Shown here: positions 59,320-64,000 of the stretch, piece after piece
Position numbering within the stretch: the stretch's first letter is position 1
Layout of the letters: every line of letters starts with the position of its first letter
NCBI GenBank assembly: GCA_020444475.1
Contig: JAHLKV010000003.1
Span: 186,001 to 250,000 of the forward strand
DNA length: 64,000 nucleotides
Direction of reading: 5' to 3'
From: a bacterium
Lineage (GTDB): Bacteria > Zixibacteria > MSB-5A5 > GN15 > FEB-12
Translations under genes and position numbers: made by a program
The notes under the pieces: generated by a model
Told to the model about the DNA's origin: nothing
The model's database searches: none
What the model saw: the letters and a program-made list of their open reading frames with translations, nothing else

Positions 59320-60247
59320 CGGTAGCAGCCGCGATTGCAGACTCGATTTGTATGCGTGACAGACGGTCGGTTTGCTCGTTCAAATATACGCTGCGGAAAC
59401 CGCAGTTGTCCAGCGGATCGGCCTCGACCAGCGCCAGCGCGGCGAACCGCTTCCGCTCAGTATCCCCGATCAGTACCTGCTGGTGCAGAATTTCTATCGC
59501 CTCCGGCGTCGCCAACTGACCCAGCAACCGGCAGGCCAGATGGCCGATAATCGGCGGGTCGTCTTCCATAGCATCGGCGAGAGCGTCGATCACCACCGAA
59601 CTATCAAACTTCGCCAGCGCCTCGATCGCCATCAGGCGGGCGCCGTAAAACGGATCGGCCAGCGTCCGCACCAGCGGCTGAATCGCCAGCGGAATTTTGA
59701 TCTTCCCGGCCGACACTACCGCCGACTTACGCACCTGCCCGATCGTATCGGAGAGCGCCGCCAGGACAGTCTCACTCGCTCGGGCATCGCCGATCTTGCC
59801 CAGCGCCAGCACCGCCTCATTGCGCACCGACCAGTCGTCGTGATTGCAGACCTCGGTCAGCGGGATAGTCGAGGTACTGTCTTTGATACTTCCCAGCGCC
59901 CAGGCACAGCGACTGACAATCAGCGGGTTCGGCCGCTTCAGCGCCGCCACCAGATCCGGGACCGCCTCGGAACCGATCCGCTCCAGCGTCCAAATGATCG
60001 TCCAGCGCTCCCGCGCCGACTTGGTGATAAACTTGTCGATCAGGATCGGCACCGCCGGACGCCCCAGCGCCGCGATTGAATCCATCGCCGGTTCGTTTAG
60101 GTCGCGGAATCGAAGCTCCCCCGACGAGGCTATCACAAACAGCGAATCGACCTTCTTCTTCAAGTCAGGCTGCGCCGAGCCTTGCTCCGCCGATAGTCCC
60201 ACCACAAACAGCAGCGCCAGACCGAATATCGCTATCACATTTCTCAT
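59300..60247 (-). CDS. Secreted HEAT-repeat protein
   Basis: Signal peptide MRNVIAIFGLALLFVVGLSAEQGSA; HEAT units such as DDWSVRNEAVLALGKIGDARASETVLAALSD. Confidence 0.85.
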   Translation of the reverse strand: MRNVIAIFGLALLFVVGLSAEQGSAQPDLKKKVDSLFVIASSGELRFRDLNEPAMDSIAALGRPAVPILIDKFITKSARERWTIIWTLERIGSEAVPDLVAALKRPNPLIVSRCAWALGSIKDSTSTIPLTEVCNHDDWSVRNEAVLALGKIGDARASETVLAALSDTIGQVRKSAVVSAGKIKIPLAIQPLVRTLADPFYGARLMAIEALAKFDSSVVIDALADAMEDDPPIIGHLACRLLGQLATPEAIEILHQQVLIGDTERKRFAALALVEADPLDNCGFRSVYLNEQTDRLSRIQIESAIAAATDEQGQP

Positions 60248-60248
60248 C

Positions 60249-62189
60249 TTACTGCCCCTCTCCCGCGCTCGAGTCCGGCCGGGCCATGTCGACATCCATC
60301 CCCCCGCCCCATTTGGAGTTGGTTCGCCAGAAGGCATTGTTGGAGCCGTTTCCGAGATACTGGTCGGTCCCGCCGAGGTCAATAAACAGACCAATCGACC
60401 CAAAATCTCGTCGCGGGTTGCCATACCCCTGCGTGTTGTCCGAACGTCGGACCATGTAACGGTCATCGCCGCTGTTGTCGATCAGAATCCCCACCCCGTT
60501 GGCCGACCCCGCCGCCTGCGAGAGATCGTACGCCGTGTAGGTATCATCGCCACCCCGATCGATACAGATCCCCGCCGAGTAGTCATGCCCGCAGCCCTGC
60601 ATCAACCCCTTGCCGAAATAGACATCGTTGCCGGACTCGTCGATAAGCAGCCCCAAAGCCATGTGGGTCGCGGTCCCCTGACCGTACTGGAAGCAGTTGT
60701 AGCTGTCTATACCCGAAGAATCATAAATCAGCCCGACCGCATACCAGTACGCGCAGGCCTGCGCGAATATATCCGCCTGATAGGTATCATTGCCGGCCAT
60801 ATCGAGTATGGCGCCTATCCCGCCCGATAAGGTCGGTCTCAGTCCATAACCAAAACCCTGCGACAGTGAGAGGTAATGATCTTCATAGCGAAGCACGTCT
60901 TTGTACTTCCCACCGGCGTAGTAGCTGTCGGAGCCGTCGCGATCGTAGATTAGTCCGATCCCCTGCACGAACCCAAACCCCTGCGAATAAAGCGCGGCGT
61001 TGTAGATATCCCGGCCGCCCTCATCGATCAGCAACCCCAGACCAAACGACCCGGCCCCCTGACAGTGCGTATCGCCGTCATAGCGATCATCGCCCGATTG
61101 ATCGTAGAGAACGCCAAACCCAAAATAGCCCGAGCCCAAACCAAACGACATGCCGTCGTAATGATCGTCGCCGCCAAAATCCAGAAGTATCCCGACCGAC
61201 AGGCAACCCGACGCGATCGTGAAGTCCGTCTTGGAGCGGTAAATGTCGTTGCCGGACAGATCGATTACGATCGTCCCGTTTTTGTTCAGGTCGCCGTGCG
61301 ACAGGTCGTAGACATCGTCGCCGCCGAAATCCAGAATGAACTTGTACTCGCCGTTGTAATAGTCATTGCCCGGACCGCCGACTTTCCAGCCCTTTTGCTC
61401 GCCGAGATAGCTCTCCTTGTCGGCGTCGTCCGGAAGATACGCCTTGCCGCGCATGATTGCTTCGGCCGTCACCTGACCGCTGGCCAGCAGCGAACGAAGA
61501 GCGTTGATTTCGAGCAGTAGCTCACGAAGGCAGTCGACTCCGGCGCCGACTATCGGATCGGTATCGATTTTGGTTCCGAACGATGCAAACCGGTCGGTGT
61601 ACTCTTCTTCGCGAGTCTCCATCTGGTCGATCTCTTCGGGCGACATGAACTCTTCGTCGACCGAGGTGATAATCAGCTCCTTAAACTCCTTCAGCAGGAA
61701 TTTTCGTTCATCCGGAGTAAGGCGGGCCAGCATCATTTCGGTCGAGCGCGGGAAAACGACATCGAGATAGGTCGCCGCCCGGGACATCGTCTGGTTAAGA
61801 TTGAAATCTCCGTACGCCAGCGTGTAGTGAGCTTCGATCTCGGATATGCCTGCCTTGTAGGGGCGTGTCCGGGCCGGGAAAGAATAGCGCTTGAGATCAG
61901 TGGCCAGAATCCCCGCCAGGATCTCCGGCTGCCTGGGGACATACGCCTGCTTGAGCCCCTCGAGGAAATCGACCATCCCCCACGGGTGCTCCATGAGATC
62001 GGCGACAATCTGAAGGCGGAACGAGTCCGGCTCGAGATAGTCGTTGCGAAACGCGATATCCTGCGGGAAGAGTCCGAGGTACGAAGTCAGCTCGGCCAGC
62101 CCGAGTTCTTCGGGCGACGCCTGACGGTCATCGGCCTGCCCCACGGCGGTGCAGAGCAGGAGAATGGCAGCAATCAAACAGGTCTTCAT
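60249..62189 (-). CDS. Secreted protein with multiple roughly 26-27-aa GxDxY / GxGxLxDxxG repeats
   Basis: Signal peptide MKTCLIAAILLLCTAVGQA; GDDHYDGMSFGLGSGYFGFGVLYDQS|GDDRYDGDTHCQGAGSFGLGLLIDEG|GRDIYNAALYSQGFGFVQGIGLIYDRD|GSDSY and further units. Confidence 0.85.
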   Translation of the reverse strand: MKTCLIAAILLLCTAVGQADDRQASPEELGLAELTSYLGLFPQDIAFRNDYLEPDSFRLQIVADLMEHPWGMVDFLEGLKQAYVPRQPEILAGILATDLKRYSFPARTRPYKAGISEIEAHYTLAYGDFNLNQTMSRAATYLDVVFPRSTEMMLARLTPDERKFLLKEFKELIITSVDEEFMSPEEIDQMETREEEYTDRFASFGTKIDTDPIVGAGVDCLRELLLEINALRSLLASGQVTAEAIMRGKAYLPDDADKESYLGEQKGWKVGGPGNDYYNGEYKFILDFGGDDVYDLSHGDLNKNGTIVIDLSGNDIYRSKTDFTIASGCLSVGILLDFGGDDHYDGMSFGLGSGYFGFGVLYDQSGDDRYDGDTHCQGAGSFGLGLLIDEGGRDIYNAALYSQGFGFVQGIGLIYDRDGSDSYYAGGKYKDVLRYEDHYLSLSQGFGYGLRPTLSGGIGAILDMAGNDTYQADIFAQACAYWYAVGLIYDSSGIDSYNCFQYGQGTATHMALGLLIDESGNDVYFGKGLMQGCGHDYSAGICIDRGGDDTYTAYDLSQAAGSANGVGILIDNSGDDRYMVRRSDNTQGYGNPRRDFGSIGLFIDLGGTDQYLGNGSNNAFWRTNSKWGGGMDVDMARPDSSAGEGQ

Positions 62190-62324
62190 AATAATGGGTC
62201 AGTATGCCCCTTGCGGTCGATCTGGTCAACAAGAATAGCGTGGTGGTATAGGGAGTTATCGGCCGTGAAAGGGGTGAAAATGAGGGGGAATTGGGAGGGA
62301 CGTCTGGATCAGACCAAGACCTGT

Positions 62325-62558
62325 CCGTCAGGTGCTAGACCGTCGGAGACGGGCGACACCTGACGGGCTCCACTCGTTCCGTCAGGTGCTAGACCAGCCG
62401 AAGGCGGGCGACACCTGACGGGCTCCTTTTCCAGACTGTCGGATGTACCTGCCTCCGGCAGGAAGCATCCGACAGAACAGCCTATAGCTCTTTGAGGACA
62501 TCCTTAGCACCCGTTCCGTCAGGTGTTAGACCAGCCGAAGGCGGTCGACACCTGACGG
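62325..62558. repeat. REP-like palindrome array, left of the RAYT gene (A 62325-62366, A 62379-62421, B 62436-62475, A 62516-62558)
   Basis: A = ccgtcaggtgctagaccagccgaaggcggtcgacacctgacgg; B = ctgtcggatgtacctgcctccggcaggaagcatccgacag; both are long imperfect palindromes. Confidence 0.95.
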
Positions 62559-62569
62559 TTTTTCACCCC

Positions 62570-63052
62570 TCATGCCCATCCAGTCCAAACGGGCAGACTG
62601 CCGACGCTATCTCTCTCGTACGCAGCTGCACTCGACCACCTCCATTCGACGGCAGACTTCGCCAGTCCTGCCCGCACCGGATTCATATGAATATAACGGA
62701 TCTTGGTACGCAGGACATCGTCGGAATAGATAGCCACCCTATCGAATCTCTCCTCCCAAACTTCCCGATCCTGGATTCCCGAATCCCTCATCGCCTTCTG
62801 CGCAGTGAACTTCTTGAAGTCCCGCATGTACGAGCTCAAGACTCTCCCGCTCATAGCGAGCACCAGATGGATATGCGTAGGCATGAAGACATACGCGATC
62901 AGACGAGCGTCGTACTTGTCGTTGTAGAATTCAAGAGAGTGACATAGCGCATCGTAGACACCGGGGATGTCACCGTACGGCTTGTGATTGCGAAAGGTTG
63001 TCGTAACGAAGAAGCAGGAGCCGTAGAGCTGCTCTGGAAAACGAAGGCCCAT
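62570..63052 (-). mobile_element. REP-associated tyrosine transposase (RAYT, Y1/IS200-like)
   Basis: GSCFFVTTTFRNHKP, VFMPTHIHLVL (HUH), YIHMNPVRAGLAKSAVEWRWSSAAAY. Confidence 0.93.
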
Positions 63053-63103
63053 GTGTCGAGGCTACGATAGCGGCGCCGGGGACACAATCACATTCCGGTC
63101 GTT

Positions 63104-63474
63104 CCGTCAGGTGCTAGACCAGCCGAAGGCGGTCGAGACCTAACGGGCTCCTTTTCCAGACTGTCGGATGTACCTGCCTTCGGCAGGAAGCATCCGACAG
63201 AACAGCCTATAGCTCTTTGAGGATATCCTTAGCGGTCGTTCCGTCAGGTGCTAGACCAGCCGAAGGCGAGCGACACCTGACGGTTTCCTTTTCCAGACTG
63301 TCGGATGTACCTGCCTCCGGCAGGAAGCATCCGACAGAACAGCTTCTGGCTCTTTGAGGACATCCTTAGCACCCGTTCCGTCAGGTGCTAGACCGGCCGA
63401 AGGCGGTCGACACCTGACGGGCTCCTTCTCCAGACTGTCGGATGTACTCGCCTCCGGCGAGAGGCATCCGACAG
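63104..63474. repeat. REP-like palindrome array, right of the RAYT gene (A 63104-63145, B 63161-63200, A 63241-63283, B 63298-63337, A 63378-63420, B 63435-63474)
   Basis: Three A-B pairs of the same palindromes as on the left side; a degenerate partial B (caggaagcatccaacagaacag) follows at about 63491. Confidence 0.95.
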
Positions 63475-63535
63475 AACAAGCTAAGCTGAGGCAGGAAGCA
63501 TCCAACAGAACAGGTTCGCAGCACCCCCCACAAAC

Positions 63536-63563
63536 AAAAGCGCCCGCCAAGGGCGGGCGCTTT
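63536..63563 (-). terminator. Terminator downstream of the pilin gene
   Basis: aaaagcgcccgcc-aa-gggcgggcgcttt with a T tract on the minus strand. Confidence 0.85.
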
Positions 63564-63589
63564 CGAGGACTTCGATGATCGTCGGACTA

Positions 63590-64000
63590 TTAGCCCGTTA
63601 CGTCGTTGGTCGTATTCTGAAGATCACCGGTCTCGTCGATCTGCCAGACATCGTCCGTAGCATCGTCGTCGAGGTTGGCCGTAGCTGTAGCCACGAAAGC
63701 GTCAGCCTGCGGCTGGTAGTCATAGCTGTAGATCGCGCTACCCATGATCTCGACACCGAGTTCAGGGAACGCACCATTTGCCACCTGCGGCGTAGCATCA
63801 CCGGTCACGTAGGTGTTGTTGGCCTGACGATACGTACGGGCCATCGTATAGATCTGCTTCAGGATCTGCTTGGCCTCTGACTGTTTCGAACGGGTGGTAG
63901 CCTGCATAAACCGCGGAATAGCCAGGGCGGCCAGGATACCAATGATGACGACCACGATCATCAACTCGATAAGGGTGAAACCCTTCTGGCGATTGTGGAA
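63590..64000 (-). CDS. Type IV pilin / pseudopilin, 5' end beyond window
   Basis: FHNRQKGFTLIELMIVVVIIGILAALAIPRFMQATTRSKQSEAKQILKQIYTMARTYRQANNTY; frame open to the window edge. Confidence 0.93.
   Translation of the reverse strand, partial: FHNRQKGFTLIELMIVVVIIGILAALAIPRFMQATTRSKQSEAKQILKQIYTMARTYRQANNTYVTGDATPQVANGAFPELGVEIMGSAIYSYDYQPQADAFVATATANLDDDATDDVWQIDETGDLQNTTNDVTG

Noticed and set aside
62325-63474. Possible CRISPR array near the RAYT gene
   Set aside because: Repeats are long palindromes of two types with conserved, not variable, spacers; no cas genes
63251-63550. 99-aa ORF and related short ORFs across the palindrome array
   Set aside because: Translation is just the repeated palindromes and linker (DASCRRQVHPTVWKRKP); not a gene

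Overview
64 kb of a GC-rich, gene-dense bacterial chromosome. The LpxC-FabZ fusion, the YQNYPNPFNP-type C-terminal sorting tail and the general gene content suggest a diderm of the FCB / Zixibacteria-like kind; this placement is inference. Most of the window is housekeeping. It includes a 5'-partial biotin-dependent carboxylase with OadG, MaeB-type malic enzyme, rhomboid, M23 peptidase, PpiD/SurA-like PPIase, nitrilase, ETF-QO, CcmF, IspH-LipA-PdxT, PdxS, an Rrf2/IscA/DUF2480-like/ferredoxin Fe-S cassette, a polyprenyl synthase, GuaA-NadB-LpxK-WaaA-LpxB-(Gfo/Idh)-LpxA-LpxC/FabZ, an HDOD protein and a YprB-like exonuclease. No rRNA, tRNA or CRISPR array was recognised. Five regions stand out. 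(1) An accessory island at about 21.2-24.75 kb lies between pdxT and pdxS, genes that are normally adjacent. It holds a DUF5131 gene, an AT-rich spacer and a tight four-gene operon: three small winged-helix-like proteins (two visibly paralogous) and a HEPN-like protein with an R-x4-H motif. It is bounded by short palindromic repeats and is the best candidate for an undescribed, possibly defence-type system. (2) Four consecutive, translationally coupled pseudopilin-like proteins (27.8-32.3 kb) have divergent C-terminal adhesin-like domains. (3) A REP-associated (RAYT/Y1) transposase at 62.6-63.05 kb is flanked on both sides by arrays of two alternating long palindromes. (4) A secreted protein (60.2-62.2 kb) is built from roughly 26-27-residue G-x-D-x-Y / GxGxLxD repeats, in an apparent operon with a HEAT-repeat protein and an exonuclease. 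(5) Minimal or rearranged signalling proteins: an orphan HisKA-like protein, an HDOD protein with a HisKA-like C-terminus, and a sigma-region-4-like protein with a cysteine-containing C-terminus next to an RHH protein.
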